From Candidatus Gastranaerophilales bacterium (lineage in GTDB: Bacteria; Cyanobacteriota; Vampirovibrionia; Gastranaerophilales; Gastranaerophilaceae), in the NCBI GenBank assembly GCA_944323585.1, contig CALUTA010000010.1:1-21756 (forward strand): a stretch of 21,756 bases of DNA. The letters run 5' to 3'. The translations under genes and the position numbers were made by a program. Positions 1 through 7,200 of the stretch are shown here, one piece after another; the stretch's first letter is position 1; every line of letters starts with the position of its first letter. The notes under the pieces are model-generated. The model was not told the origin of the DNA. It ran no database searches and worked only from the letters and a program-made list of their open reading frames with translations.

Positions 1-77
1 GTCTGACTACGTAATTCGTTATCTGATATTCTGCTTGTTATGCTTAACAATCTCGCCTGTGATGCCGATAAGCCCAT
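1..77 (-). CDS. Partial gene, N-terminus of a small conserved lineage protein (unknown function)
   Basis: Read on the minus strand from the ATG at 75-77, the frame runs open off the left edge and begins MGLSASQARLLSITSRIS, then DNELRSQ. I recall many Gastranaerophilales/Melainabacteria proteins starting 'MG.SASQARLL.IT.R..D.E...Q', several of them small helical proteins of unknown function. That is memory, not a search. A purine-rich GGAAAGG lies about 8 bases upstream of the ATG. Only 25 codons are present, so length, domains and C-terminus are unknown. The gene is divergent from the sensor kinase at 240. The recognisable N-terminus makes this reading better than the opposite-strand frame at 35-265. 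Confidence 0.6.
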   Translation of the reverse strand, partial: MGLSASQARLLSITSRISDNELRSQ

Positions 78-144
78 TTATTCAGACCTTTCCGTTAGTA
101 ATCCTTAATTTCAAATACGGATTTTCAGGCAGTCTTCTTGAATT

Positions 145-174
145 ATTACAGAATTTTTCCAAAAAATTTTACAA
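145..174 (-). promoter_or_regulatory. Weak candidate promoter for the left-edge gene
   Basis: On the minus strand, TTGTAA (plus 169-174) and TGTAAT (plus 145-150) are separated by 18 bases, 68 bases upstream of the ATG at 77. The match to the sigma-70 consensus is 4/6 and 5/6. The region is very AT-rich, so a chance match is quite possible. Confidence 0.25.
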
Positions 175-239
175 AAATTTACAAACTTTCCAAATCTTAA
201 AATATTTGCCCTCCAAAGATTTACTGATACCATGGAGGT

Positions 240-1955
240 ATGATAAAAATTTTTATGATTTCTGACAGGAAGAATATCATTGAACGATTCGGGAATTTAT
301 GCCGTGAAAATTCTTATACTTTCAATTCATCTGCCGATATAAAAATTATTACAGAGCTTTTGAATGCCGAAGTTCAGGATATTATTCTTATTGATAATGA
401 TTCGGAAAACCTTAGCTCTAAAGAAGTTTTGAAAAACATTAAGCCTTTTTGCGAAAATTCAATTGTTATACTTCTTGCCGGCAAAAATGATGTTGAAAAA
501 GATATTTATAAATCTGTAAATTCGATAATTACTGAGGACTTTACGGATACGCTCATTTTGTCTGCCTTGAATATAAATTTAAGAGCCAAAAATTCACTCA
601 AAAAACTTGCAGATACAAACAAAGACCTTGCCGCAAGCCTGTATAGACAGAATACTCTCTACGGTATCAGTTCACAGTTTGCAAGCACTCTGGACAAAGA
701 AAAACTTTTTGAATTTATGATTGAGGGACTTGATAAGACTTTAAGTTTTTCGCTTGCCTGCACGCTTTCATTTTGTTCAGGGAAAGAGCCTGTTTTAATC
801 CTTAACTCGCTTTACGAAATTTCGGAAGAACTTCTTGACGCAATTAAGGTTAGAACTATTTACAACTATAATTCACTTTTTGAAAGCGGGAATGCGCCTT
901 TTAAACTCAGTGAAAACTCGCTGAAAGTTGTAAAATACGTAAAATATCCTGCAAGCAGGTTCAACTTTACGCTTTTCAGGTTTGATACAATGTTTTCGCC
1001 TATTTCACTGGGTGAAAATTTTTACGGCTGCACAGAAGTTTTTAAAGAAAACCATTTCACCTCCGAAGATTCAAAATGTTTTCAAACAATAGTCCAGCAG
1101 GTCACTCTGCCCTTAAAAAATGCCTCGCTTTATCAGGAGATTATTGAAACTAACAAAAAGCTTGAACATCTTGAAAAATTAAAATCTGAATTTATTTCAA
1201 TAGTTTCACACGAACTAAGAACCCCCCTAACTTCTATCAAAAACTCGCTTGATATTCTGTTAAGCGGAAAGTGCGGAGAGGTGACAGAAACTTCCGGAAA
1301 GTTTTTGTCTATGGCTAAAAGAAACGTGACAAGGCTGTCCGGAATTATCAATGACCTTCTTGATATTTCAAAAATTGAAGCCGGAAAAATGGACTTCCAC
1401 TTTAAACCGGTTTCGGTTAATACTGTTATAGATTATGTAAAATCCGCACTTTCTGGACTGGCCAAAGAAAAATCTCTTGAACTTGTTCTTGATACAAAAG
1501 ACAACCTTCCTGAAGTTATGGCTGATTCGCAAAGGCTTGAGCAGGTTTTGACCAATCTTCTTTCTAATGCAATCAAATTTACTCCTGAGGGCAAAAAAAT
1601 CACCATAAAATCAGAACTCAAAAATATTTCCGACATCAAATATCATGCCTGTTTTGCTGAAAGCATGAAGAATTTAAGCGGGGATTATGTTGTTGTTTCA
1701 GTCGAAGATGAAGGCATCGGAATTGCAGAAAATGAATTTCTGCATGCTTTTGACAAGTTTGCACAGATAGAAAATTCACTCTCACGCAAAGTCGGCGGAT
1801 CAGGACTCGGGCTTCCTATTGCAAAACAACTTCTGGAAGCCCACAACGGCGCTATCTGGTGTGACAGCGAGCTTAACAAAGGATCTAAATTTCACTTTGC
1901 AATTCCTGTTGACACTGCAAAAGCAGAACAATGCGAAATGCTTAGTATAAGTTAG
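240..1955 (+). CDS. Sensor histidine kinase with degenerate N-terminal receiver and GAF-like region
   Basis: This 571-residue kinase has the full HisKA/HATPase_c set: H-box SHELRTPL (323-330, phospho-acceptor His324), N-box around Asn443 (LTNLLSNAIKFT), G1 VEDEGIGI (488-495), F-box near 505-510 and G2 GGSGLGL (519-525). Residues 1-115 look like a receiver fold (IILIDND places Asp52 at the phospho-site). However, the acidic pair of strand 1 is reduced to ISD and the conserved Lys-Pro is replaced by TED, so it is probably a pseudoreceiver. Residues about 130-300 resemble a GAF sensor, followed by a coiled linker. No membrane segment is seen, so it is likely cytoplasmic. GGAGG at 234-238 abuts the ATG at 240; the in-frame ATG at 255 is 16 bases away. 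A stop at 225 rules out earlier starts. I keep 240 because MIKIFMISD forms strand 1. The ligand and partner are unknown; the receiver gene at 3832 is a candidate. Confidence 0.9.
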   Translation: MIKIFMISDRKNIIERFGNLCRENSYTFNSSADIKIITELLNAEVQDIILIDNDSENLSSKEVLKNIKPFCENSIVILLAGKNDVEKDIYKSVNSIITEDFTDTLILSALNINLRAKNSLKKLADTNKDLAASLYRQNTLYGISSQFASTLDKEKLFEFMIEGLDKTLSFSLACTLSFCSGKEPVLILNSLYEISEELLDAIKVRTIYNYNSLFESGNAPFKLSENSLKVVKYVKYPASRFNFTLFRFDTMFSPISLGENFYGCTEVFKENHFTSEDSKCFQTIVQQVTLPLKNASLYQEIIETNKKLEHLEKLKSEFISIVSHELRTPLTSIKNSLDILLSGKCGEVTETSGKFLSMAKRNVTRLSGIINDLLDISKIEAGKMDFHFKPVSVNTVIDYVKSALSGLAKEKSLELVLDTKDNLPEVMADSQRLEQVLTNLLSNAIKFTPEGKKITIKSELKNISDIKYHACFAESMKNLSGDYVVVSVEDEGIGIAENEFLHAFDKFAQIENSLSRKVGGSGLGLPIAKQLLEAHNGAIWCDSELNKGSKFHFAIPVDTAKAEQCEMLSIS

Positions 1956-2724
1956 TGTTTTTATTTAAAAATCTGCCGGCATCAAGATATTTGCCGTTTT
2001 CGATGAACATATCGGCAACTTCTCCGACAGAATTTAGATTGTCCTGCATTTTTGAAACTGGAGTTTTGCTAAAAACTATATCACCCAAATCAAACCAGGC
2101 TTTTTCTTTGATTTTATCAACAAGTTCTTTTACAAGTGAAATTCTCTTCGGATCAGCATCTTCATTTATTACACTTCTTGTCAATAACATAAAATCACGT
2201 TGTTTATCATATATCATTGGATTTGGAGGCATTAATGTTTCTTTTGCAAAAATTTCCACAAGAGGCTTTGCAGCTTTAAAGTGCTCAGCAACGTTCTTGT
2301 TCTCCAACACACCACCGGTTGTCTGCCATAAAAAATATTTTGAAGTAATTGAATCTGTGTTATTTATAACTTCCTGCGCAAAATCAAGAGCATTCGGATT
2401 TTCTTTCGAGGCGCGCGGGAAAATATCCAGCAATACACCGAGTAAGGTTTTTCCGGCGCTTGTCTGCCCTTTCATATTTATATCAGTCGGGAACATCGAA
2501 TGCCTGTTTGCAAGTTCAATTGTATCCGCAACAAGCCCGAGGTGTTTCGGGTTCATTTCTTTTAAATGAGGAAGAAATTCTTTTACCTCAGGGTTCTTTT
2601 GTGCCCACAGGTTAATTGTCTGGTATAATTCTTCTGTTGTTCTTGTATCAACCGGACGCTTTACTGCTCCCAAATGCTGCCATCCGCCGAATCTTGTTAG
2701 CGGTGCAGTTAATTTTACTGCCAT
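1942..2724 (-). CDS. Uncharacterised protein, paralog A of a tandem family
   Basis: This 260-residue soluble protein has no signal peptide, membrane segment or catalytic motif that I recognise. The ATG at 2724 is preceded by AAGGAG at ideal spacing, which is better than the in-frame TTG at 2739. It is clearly homologous to the next gene upstream (2800-3678). Both start with a 'P..RF.GW' block, then DTRT, an exact shared 15-residue block MNPKHLGLVADTIEL (here 57-71), and later 'SK.NP.A..F.QEVI..T....SK' and a C-terminal 'DPK.I.L...' helix. Predicted character is mostly helical. The 3' end overlaps the convergent kinase gene by 14 bases. The function is unknown; the family looks lineage-restricted, though I cannot test that here. 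Confidence 0.82.
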   Translation of the reverse strand: MAVKLTAPLTRFGGWQHLGAVKRPVDTRTTEELYQTINLWAQKNPEVKEFLPHLKEMNPKHLGLVADTIELANRHSMFPTDINMKGQTSAGKTLLGVLLDIFPRASKENPNALDFAQEVINNTDSITSKYFLWQTTGGVLENKNVAEHFKAAKPLVEIFAKETLMPPNPMIYDKQRDFMLLTRSVINEDADPKRISLVKELVDKIKEKAWFDLGDIVFSKTPVSKMQDNLNSVGEVADMFIENGKYLDAGRFLNKNTNLY

Positions 2725-2799
2725 TTTGACTCCTTTCAAGTTGTTTTATTTTATTCTAAAACCGCACATTTTTTTTTGCGCATTCCACAAAGATTATAC

Positions 2800-3678
2800 T
2801 TAATTTCTTCGTCTGAAACGATCAATTAAATCAGCACCTGATATCCTGTATAATTTGTTGTCATTAAGATTTCTGAACGGAATCCTTGCATCCTCAGGAT
2901 CCTTAACCAGATATTCATTAACATTGAGGATTTTTCCGTAGGCATAAGTCACCCCTAACGATTCTTTTAAGGTTTTTAGATTTTCCTTCACTGTATTCTC
3001 TGAAACTTTACTTTTAATCAACTCTTCAAAATCAAACTCATAAATTCCACCATTCTTTAAAGTGTTATATACGTCATCAAGCAATTCTATTTTTTTAGGA
3101 TCGGAATTTTTATCAATAAGTGCAAGAACGCTTCCTACAAATTCTTCCTGTCTGGTGAATTTATCAACCTGAAATGTTTTTAATGCTTCTTTGGCCAGAT
3201 GTTCAACTGATGCAACACCTTTTTCAAAATTCTTATCAACACCTTCATCCATTAAAAAATCAGTATCAGCAGCTGCTTTCAGATAAAATTTAGACATAAG
3301 TTTGCCTGTTGCATCAATCACTTCTTGCGAAAAAGTCATTGCATGCGGATTTTTCTTTGATACAAACGGAAAAACAGCCATTAATTTTTCTAGCGGATTA
3401 AATGGGCCAAAATCTTCATCAACCTTCATCATATCTACATCTATATATGAAGTTGCAGGTTTTTGTGAAAGTTCTATTGTATCGGCAACAAGCCCGAGAT
3501 GTTTCGGATTCATTGTTTTTAATTCTGGTAAAATAGGCTTTACTTCTGAAACTCTTCTTGCCCAGGCCTCTATAGAACCTTTTATCTCTTCAACAGTTCT
3601 TGTATCCGGTTTTCTGCGGAACAATCCTGATGGCTCCCATCCTTCAAAACGCATTATCGGGTGCATCAATTTTATCAT
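2800..3678 (-). CDS. Uncharacterised protein, paralog B of a tandem family
   Basis: This 292-residue protein is homologous to the gene downstream (1942-2724) and lies in the same orientation, 75 bases away. The ATG at 3678 has AAAGGAG 6 bases upstream; the in-frame extension to 3726 lacks a ribosome binding site. Shared blocks are RFEGW (10-14), DTRT (25-28), MNPKHLGLVADTIEL (56-70), then NPHA..FSQEVI and a DPKKIELL helix. It carries about 30 extra C-terminal residues ending in RFRRRN. No signal peptide, membrane span or enzyme motif is visible. It may be co-transcribed with paralog A, since no convincing terminator lies between them. The gene is divergent from the receiver gene at 3832. The function is unknown. 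Confidence 0.82.
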   Translation of the reverse strand: MIKLMHPIMRFEGWEPSGLFRRKPDTRTVEEIKGSIEAWARRVSEVKPILPELKTMNPKHLGLVADTIELSQKPATSYIDVDMMKVDEDFGPFNPLEKLMAVFPFVSKKNPHAMTFSQEVIDATGKLMSKFYLKAAADTDFLMDEGVDKNFEKGVASVEHLAKEALKTFQVDKFTRQEEFVGSVLALIDKNSDPKKIELLDDVYNTLKNGGIYEFDFEELIKSKVSENTVKENLKTLKESLGVTYAYGKILNVNEYLVKDPEDARIPFRNLNDNKLYRISGADLIDRFRRRN

Positions 3679-3771
3679 ATTGTTTCTCCTTTTAGTTTTT
3701 TTCAAACATAGTTGAAACAAAAACATTTTTACATAAATTTAAAAAGTTCAATTTACAAATTTTAACAATAA

Positions 3772-3798
3772 CTGACGCAGATTTAAGTATGCTATAAT
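3772..3798 (+). promoter_or_regulatory. Extended -10 promoter for the receiver/ATPase pair
   Basis: A perfect TATAAT at 3793-3798 is preceded by TGC (3790-3792), giving an extended TGnTATAAT element. A weak -35-like CTGACG lies at 3772-3777 with 15-base spacing. It sits 34 bases upstream of the ATG at 3832, which has GAGGG at 3823-3827. Confidence 0.7.
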
Positions 3799-3831
3799 AC
3801 TCATATAGATAATTTTACAATTGAGGGAAAA

Positions 3832-4203
3832 ATGAAAAACATTCTTATTGTTGATGATGAACAGGATATAGTTGAAAGCATAAAGTTTGTTCTGGAAGCC
3901 TCCGGCTACTCATGTTATACGGCTTTTGACGGCGAGGAAGGCCTCAGACTGGCAAAAGAAATTATGCCTGATTTAATAATACTTGATGTTATGATGCCAA
4001 AAATTAACGGCTATAAAATCAGCAGACTTTTAAAATATGACAGCAAGTATAAAAATATTCCAATCTTAATGATAACAGCACGCTCACAGGAAGAAGACAA
4101 ACTTATAGGCGAAGAAACAGGCGCAGATGAATACATCACAAAGCCCTTTGATCTTGATGATGTACTAAAACAAGTCGAAAAATATTTAGGTAAAGAAAAT
4201 TGA
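3832..4203 (+). CDS. Single-domain response regulator (CheY/PilG-like receiver)
   Basis: This 123-residue protein consists only of a receiver domain. It shows all phosphorylation residues: acidic pair Asp8/Asp9 (LIVDDE), phospho-acceptor Asp52 (IILDVMMP), Thr82 (MITAR) and Lys104 (ITKPF). There is no output domain, so it should act by binding a partner. Its stop overlaps the start of the PilB/GspE-like gene (TGATG at 4201-4205), which indicates translational coupling and makes that protein the obvious candidate target. Stand-alone receivers such as PilG/PilH and PatA-type proteins control type IV pili in other bacteria; applying that here is inference. The cognate kinase could be the one at 240-1955. 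Confidence 0.93.
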   Translation: MKNILIVDDEQDIVESIKFVLEASGYSCYTAFDGEEGLRLAKEIMPDLIILDVMMPKINGYKISRLLKYDSKYKNIPILMITARSQEEDKLIGEETGADEYITKPFDLDDVLKQVEKYLGKEN

Positions 4204-5591
4204 TGGAAACAGTAACTAATAAAACACTTGAAAAATTAAAATATGACCTTGTAAGAGCCGGACTTATACAGTATGAAACTCTGGAACAGGCTCAGGAAAT
4301 AGCAAATGCCCAGAATATAAATATCGGTCAGGCGCTTATTAATTCCGGAATGCTGACAGAAGACGTCCTTATCAAATTTCTTGAAACCAAACTTCATACA
4401 CCGTTTGTTAATCTGGAGGATTACAGTCTGGATCCGAAGTGTTTGCAATACATCAACTATACAGATGCAAAAAGATTTAAAATTTTGCCTTTATTCAAAA
4501 TTGAAGATACTTTGACTGTTGCAATGGCAGATCCGCTTGATTTGTTTGCAATAGACAGGATTGTAGAATCCGCAGAATGCACGATAGAACCTGTACTTGC
4601 TTCAGAAACTGTTATTCAGAAAAAAATTGACGAATATTATCCGAATGACACAACTGTCGGAGAGATTTATACATCTGCAAAATCGGAAGACTTTGACTGG
4701 AGAGATGAATTGCATAGCGAAGACCTGTCGGATTTGCATATGCAAAAAATTATCCGCTCAATTCTTAAACAAGCCATCATTGAAGAAGTTCACGAAGTTC
4801 TTTTTCAAAGACAGGATGACGGTCTGGGTGTAAATTTCAAAAAAAACGGCGACGTTCTCAACAAAGGAACTATTCCGTCTGTCCTTACGCTGTCTTTTAC
4901 CGCAAAACTTAAAACTTTAGCTGACCTTGACCCGTCTGTCAGCGAAGTGCCGCAGCTTGGGAAATTAAATTTTAAAGTAGACGAAACCGCTCTTGTTGCA
5001 AGTGTTTCCACATTTCCAACTATTATGGGCGAGAGAATTTTCCTCAAAATTTACAAACCGCCTAAAGCTTTAAATAAAATTATTACAAATGACACTCAGA
5101 TTAAAGTAGTTAAAAATGCACTTGATATTCCGGGAGTAATACTTGTCTGCGGTTCGCCGCTCAGCGGAAAAACTCACGTTATCTATTCACTTTTAATGGA
5201 ATGCGCTGAAAAAAACAAAAACAAAAACATTATGACACTGGAAAGTCTTGCAAAATACAATCTTCCAAATATTAACCAGTGCGAATTAAATGAAAATATC
5301 GGCTTTAATATGGATAAAGCATCAAGGTTTATTGAATTTCAATCCCCTGATATTATCTATCTGGAGGGAATTAAAACCAAAGAAGCCTTCGATTATTTTT
5401 CAAGCCTTGTTTACGACGACAAAACCGTTATTATGGAATTTCTGGCAAACAACATGGAAGAATTACGCAACAAAATGGCAATTTCCGATTTTGAAACGCT
5501 TAAATCCATTATCAGCTGCATAATATTCATTCACTCCAAAAACAGCATTGAAGTCTTTGATAAAACAACAGCACAAAAATATTTAGCTTAA
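4203..5591 (+). CDS. Divergent PilB/GspE-family protein with MshEN-like N-domain, probable degenerate ATPase
   Basis: This 462-residue protein has the layout of type II secretion/type IV pilus assembly ATPases. Residues about 10-145 are MshEN/T2SSE_N-like: 'G.LINSGMLTED.L..FLE' then 'LPLF...TLTVAMADPLDL.AIDRI'. Walker A is GSPLSGKTH (317-325), keeping Lys and Thr. Other ATPase signatures are eroded: the Asp box 'TIEDP' is TLESL, 'DPD.I..GEIRD' is SPDIIYLEGIKT, the 'LR..LR' arginines are missing, and the His box 'GH....TLHTN' is DKTVIMEFLANN with both histidines lost. The C-terminal tetracysteine zinc site is absent. It may bind nucleotide, but efficient hydrolysis is doubtful. The ATG at 4203 overlaps the receiver stop and is preferred to the TTG at 4200. 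MshEN domains bind cyclic di-GMP in some proteins; here the first position of the R-L-G motif is Asn, so binding is uncertain. Confidence 0.8.
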   Translation: METVTNKTLEKLKYDLVRAGLIQYETLEQAQEIANAQNINIGQALINSGMLTEDVLIKFLETKLHTPFVNLEDYSLDPKCLQYINYTDAKRFKILPLFKIEDTLTVAMADPLDLFAIDRIVESAECTIEPVLASETVIQKKIDEYYPNDTTVGEIYTSAKSEDFDWRDELHSEDLSDLHMQKIIRSILKQAIIEEVHEVLFQRQDDGLGVNFKKNGDVLNKGTIPSVLTLSFTAKLKTLADLDPSVSEVPQLGKLNFKVDETALVASVSTFPTIMGERIFLKIYKPPKALNKIITNDTQIKVVKNALDIPGVILVCGSPLSGKTHVIYSLLMECAEKNKNKNIMTLESLAKYNLPNINQCELNENIGFNMDKASRFIEFQSPDIIYLEGIKTKEAFDYFSSLVYDDKTVIMEFLANNMEELRNKMAISDFETLKSIISCIIFIHSKNSIEVFDKTTAQKYLA

Positions 5592-5594
5592 GTT

Positions 5595-6308
5595 TTACCT
5601 AGCAAAGACGTCTATGTCAGCAAATTTGTCCTGCCAGGTTTCATCCAGACAGGAGCCGTTTGAAAGACATGTCATATCCTGAACTTTGCCATGTTTGTTA
5701 ACCAAGAGCTCAAAGAAATCATGTCCGACAATATTTGGACTTTGTGCCCCGTTCACATCAAGAATTAAAACCATTGAATTCGGATTCTCCCTGCTTCCGG
5801 TGTCTTCGTTGACAAAACCAATTACACCGTAATATGCACCGTCATTGGTTCCAAAGAGGCCTCCGCTTAAAAAAGCAATATTCCAGTATTGACCATTAAC
5901 AACCATTCCTGCGTATGCAGGAGGAAAAAAGGCTGATGCGATAGGGGAGTATGCAGGATTTGTCTTGTATTGCTGAAATCTCAAATCCAAATCCACATAA
6001 TAATCATCAAAATTAGCTTTTAAAACCGTCGGGATATAAGAGGCAAATTCATCAGCAATGCACTTTGTATCCTGACACTGGAATATAGGCAGTGCTGACA
6101 TATCTCCATAAACTTCATTTTTCGCCATCATATAATCAACGGCATTAGAAATAACGGCCACGCTTCTTTTGTATCTTGTTTCAAGAACTTTTTTTTGATA
6201 ATTGCCGATTAGCGAAGGAAGTGTCATTGCCGCAACAATGCCTATAACACCAAGCGTAATTAGTACCTCTGACAGAGTAAATGCCTTGAAGCCAGCTTTT
6301 TTTAACAT
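5595..6308 (-). CDS. Type IV prepilin-like protein with non-canonical cleavage residue
   Basis: The 237-residue product has a class III leader: positively charged MLKKAGFKA, then FTLSEVLITLG with Glu at +5, and a hydrophobic helix to about residue 30. The residue before Phe is Ala9 instead of the usual Gly, so processing by a PilD-type peptidase may be slow or differ. The globular part has four cysteines (78, 83, 214, 220), probably two disulfides. It has the C-terminal block LDVNGAQSPN and FFELLVNKHGKV, common in pilin-like proteins of this lineage. It is expected on the cell surface or as a minor pseudopilin. GGAG precedes the ATG at a usual distance. It converges on the degenerate ATPase with 3 bases between stops. 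Which pilus system it serves is unknown. Confidence 0.85.
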   Translation of the reverse strand: MLKKAGFKAFTLSEVLITLGVIGIVAAMTLPSLIGNYQKKVLETRYKRSVAVISNAVDYMMAKNEVYGDMSALPIFQCQDTKCIADEFASYIPTVLKANFDDYYVDLDLRFQQYKTNPAYSPIASAFFPPAYAGMVVNGQYWNIAFLSGGLFGTNDGAYYGVIGFVNEDTGSRENPNSMVLILDVNGAQSPNIVGHDFFELLVNKHGKVQDMTCLSNGSCLDETWQDKFADIDVFAR

Positions 6309-6357
6309 ACGTACTCCAAACTTTTAAATATATATCTCAACAACTATGTACAATAAT

Positions 6358-6386
6358 ATTTTAACATATATTTTAACTAAATTCAA
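6358..6386 (-). promoter_or_regulatory. Promoter for the prepilin gene
   Basis: On the minus strand, TTGAAT (plus 6381-6386), a 17-base spacer and TAAAAT (plus 6358-6363) with an adjoining TGT form a good sigma-70-type extended -10 promoter, 49 bases upstream of the prepilin ATG. It lies just past the stop of the upstream permease gene, so the prepilin is probably transcribed on its own. Confidence 0.6.
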
Positions 6387-6406
6387 TCCTTTATCCGGCA
6401 AATTAA

Positions 6407-7141
6407 TCACTTAATATAAAACATAAGATTAATCAAAAAATCAGCAACTAACATATAAACTGTCGACAATATAGCTGCCTGCGTTGTTGAAACACCTACT
6501 TCTTTGGCTCCGCCTTTAGTTTCATACCCTTGCGTTGCACACACCAGCGCAATTAAAGCACCGAAAATTGAAGCCTTGAAAAGACTTATATAAATATCCC
6601 TTGTACTCAGCCACGCCCAAACTGAATACATATACCTTGCAGGATGCAAATCTATTGTTAAATTAGAAACAAACATTCCGCCGACTGTCCCGATGAATTC
6701 GGCGAGCAACACAACCATAGGTACAGTAATAGCTGCCGCAATAATTCTTGGAGCAAAATAATATCCCACAGGATCTACTTTCAATGTTTTCATAGCATCC
6801 ACCTGGCTTGTAACCTGCATGTTTGCAATCTCAGCCGAAATTGCAGTTCCTGCCCTTGCACCTATTGCAAGTGCCACAAACCCCGGAGCTATTTCGCGTA
6901 TCAAAACTATAACGATTGTTCCGCCAATATAAGCCTCTGCCCCGCTCATTAAAAATTGCTTTGAAACCTGTATCGTAATAACAGCAGCTGAAATAAATGC
7001 TATGATTAAAGAAATTGGCAGTGAGTCATAACTTATTGATGCAGCCCTGCTTATAACTTCAGAAAACCTTAATTGTCCTGTAAGAAGATACTTTAAACTC
7101 TTTATTAAATTTTGAACACACAATCCTAAAAATTCTATCAA
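6407..7141 (-). CDS. mlaE: MlaE/Ycf63-family ABC transporter permease
   Basis: This 244-residue polytopic inner-membrane protein belongs to the MlaE family. MlaE-type permeases, with an MlaF-type ATPase and an MlaD-type MCE protein, move phospholipids between membranes. The family core is visible: 'GGTIVIVLIREIAPGFVALA', then GARAGTAISAEIANM, Q.DAMK.L..DP..Y...PR, and a C-terminal GYETKGGAKEVGVSTT block. Plastid Ycf63/TGD1 belongs to the same family. The start is TTG at 7141 with GGTGA upstream; no ATG or GTG start fits, since the next Met lies deep in the domain. No mlaF or mlaD gene is adjacent, so partners must be elsewhere. It lies downstream of ilvE behind a terminator and has no clear promoter of its own. 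An outer membrane is implied by family role only. Confidence 0.88.
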   Translation of the reverse strand: MIEFLGLCVQNLIKSLKYLLTGQLRFSEVISRAASISYDSLPISLIIAFISAAVITIQVSKQFLMSGAEAYIGGTIVIVLIREIAPGFVALAIGARAGTAISAEIANMQVTSQVDAMKTLKVDPVGYYFAPRIIAAAITVPMVVLLAEFIGTVGGMFVSNLTIDLHPARYMYSVWAWLSTRDIYISLFKASIFGALIALVCATQGYETKGGAKEVGVSTTQAAILSTVYMLVADFLINLMFYIK

Positions 7142-7168
7142 TTAATTTCACCGTATTTTTTTTATAAA

Positions 7169-7193
7169 CAGCCTCCCGTAAAAAGGGAGGCTG
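7169..7193 (-). terminator. Rho-independent terminator after ilvE
   Basis: A perfect 9-bp stem CAGCCTCCC/GGGAGGCTG with a 7-base loop begins 7 bases past the ilvE stop. On the minus strand it is followed by TTTATAAAAAAAA. Read on the plus strand it is followed by ACTATTTTT, a weaker tail. It separates ilvE from the permease gene. Confidence 0.8.
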
Positions 7194-7200
7194 ACTATTT

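Noticed and set aside
168..203. TTTACA and TAAAAT motifs before the kinase gene
   Set aside because: Spacings are 14 and 24 bases, outside the useful range; no promoter called.
35..265. Open plus-strand frame at the left edge
   Set aside because: Its codons look random, it overlaps the kinase start, has no ribosome binding site, and the minus strand at 1-77 gives a recognisable N-terminus instead.
1955..2569. Plus-strand frame of 204 residues opposite paralog A
   Set aside because: Antisense shadow; the minus-strand frame has a homolog next door and a good ribosome binding site. The equivalent shadow at 3302-3715 opposite paralog B is rejected likewise.
2740..2799. Possible weak terminator between the paralogs (TGCGCA/TGTGCG around an A-run)
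   Set aside because: Stem needs two wobble pairs and the T-tail is short; too weak to claim.
3700..3717. Inverted repeat TTTCAA/TTGAAA upstream of paralog B
   Set aside because: Only 6 bp in very AT-rich DNA with no second copy seen elsewhere; not enough for an operator call.
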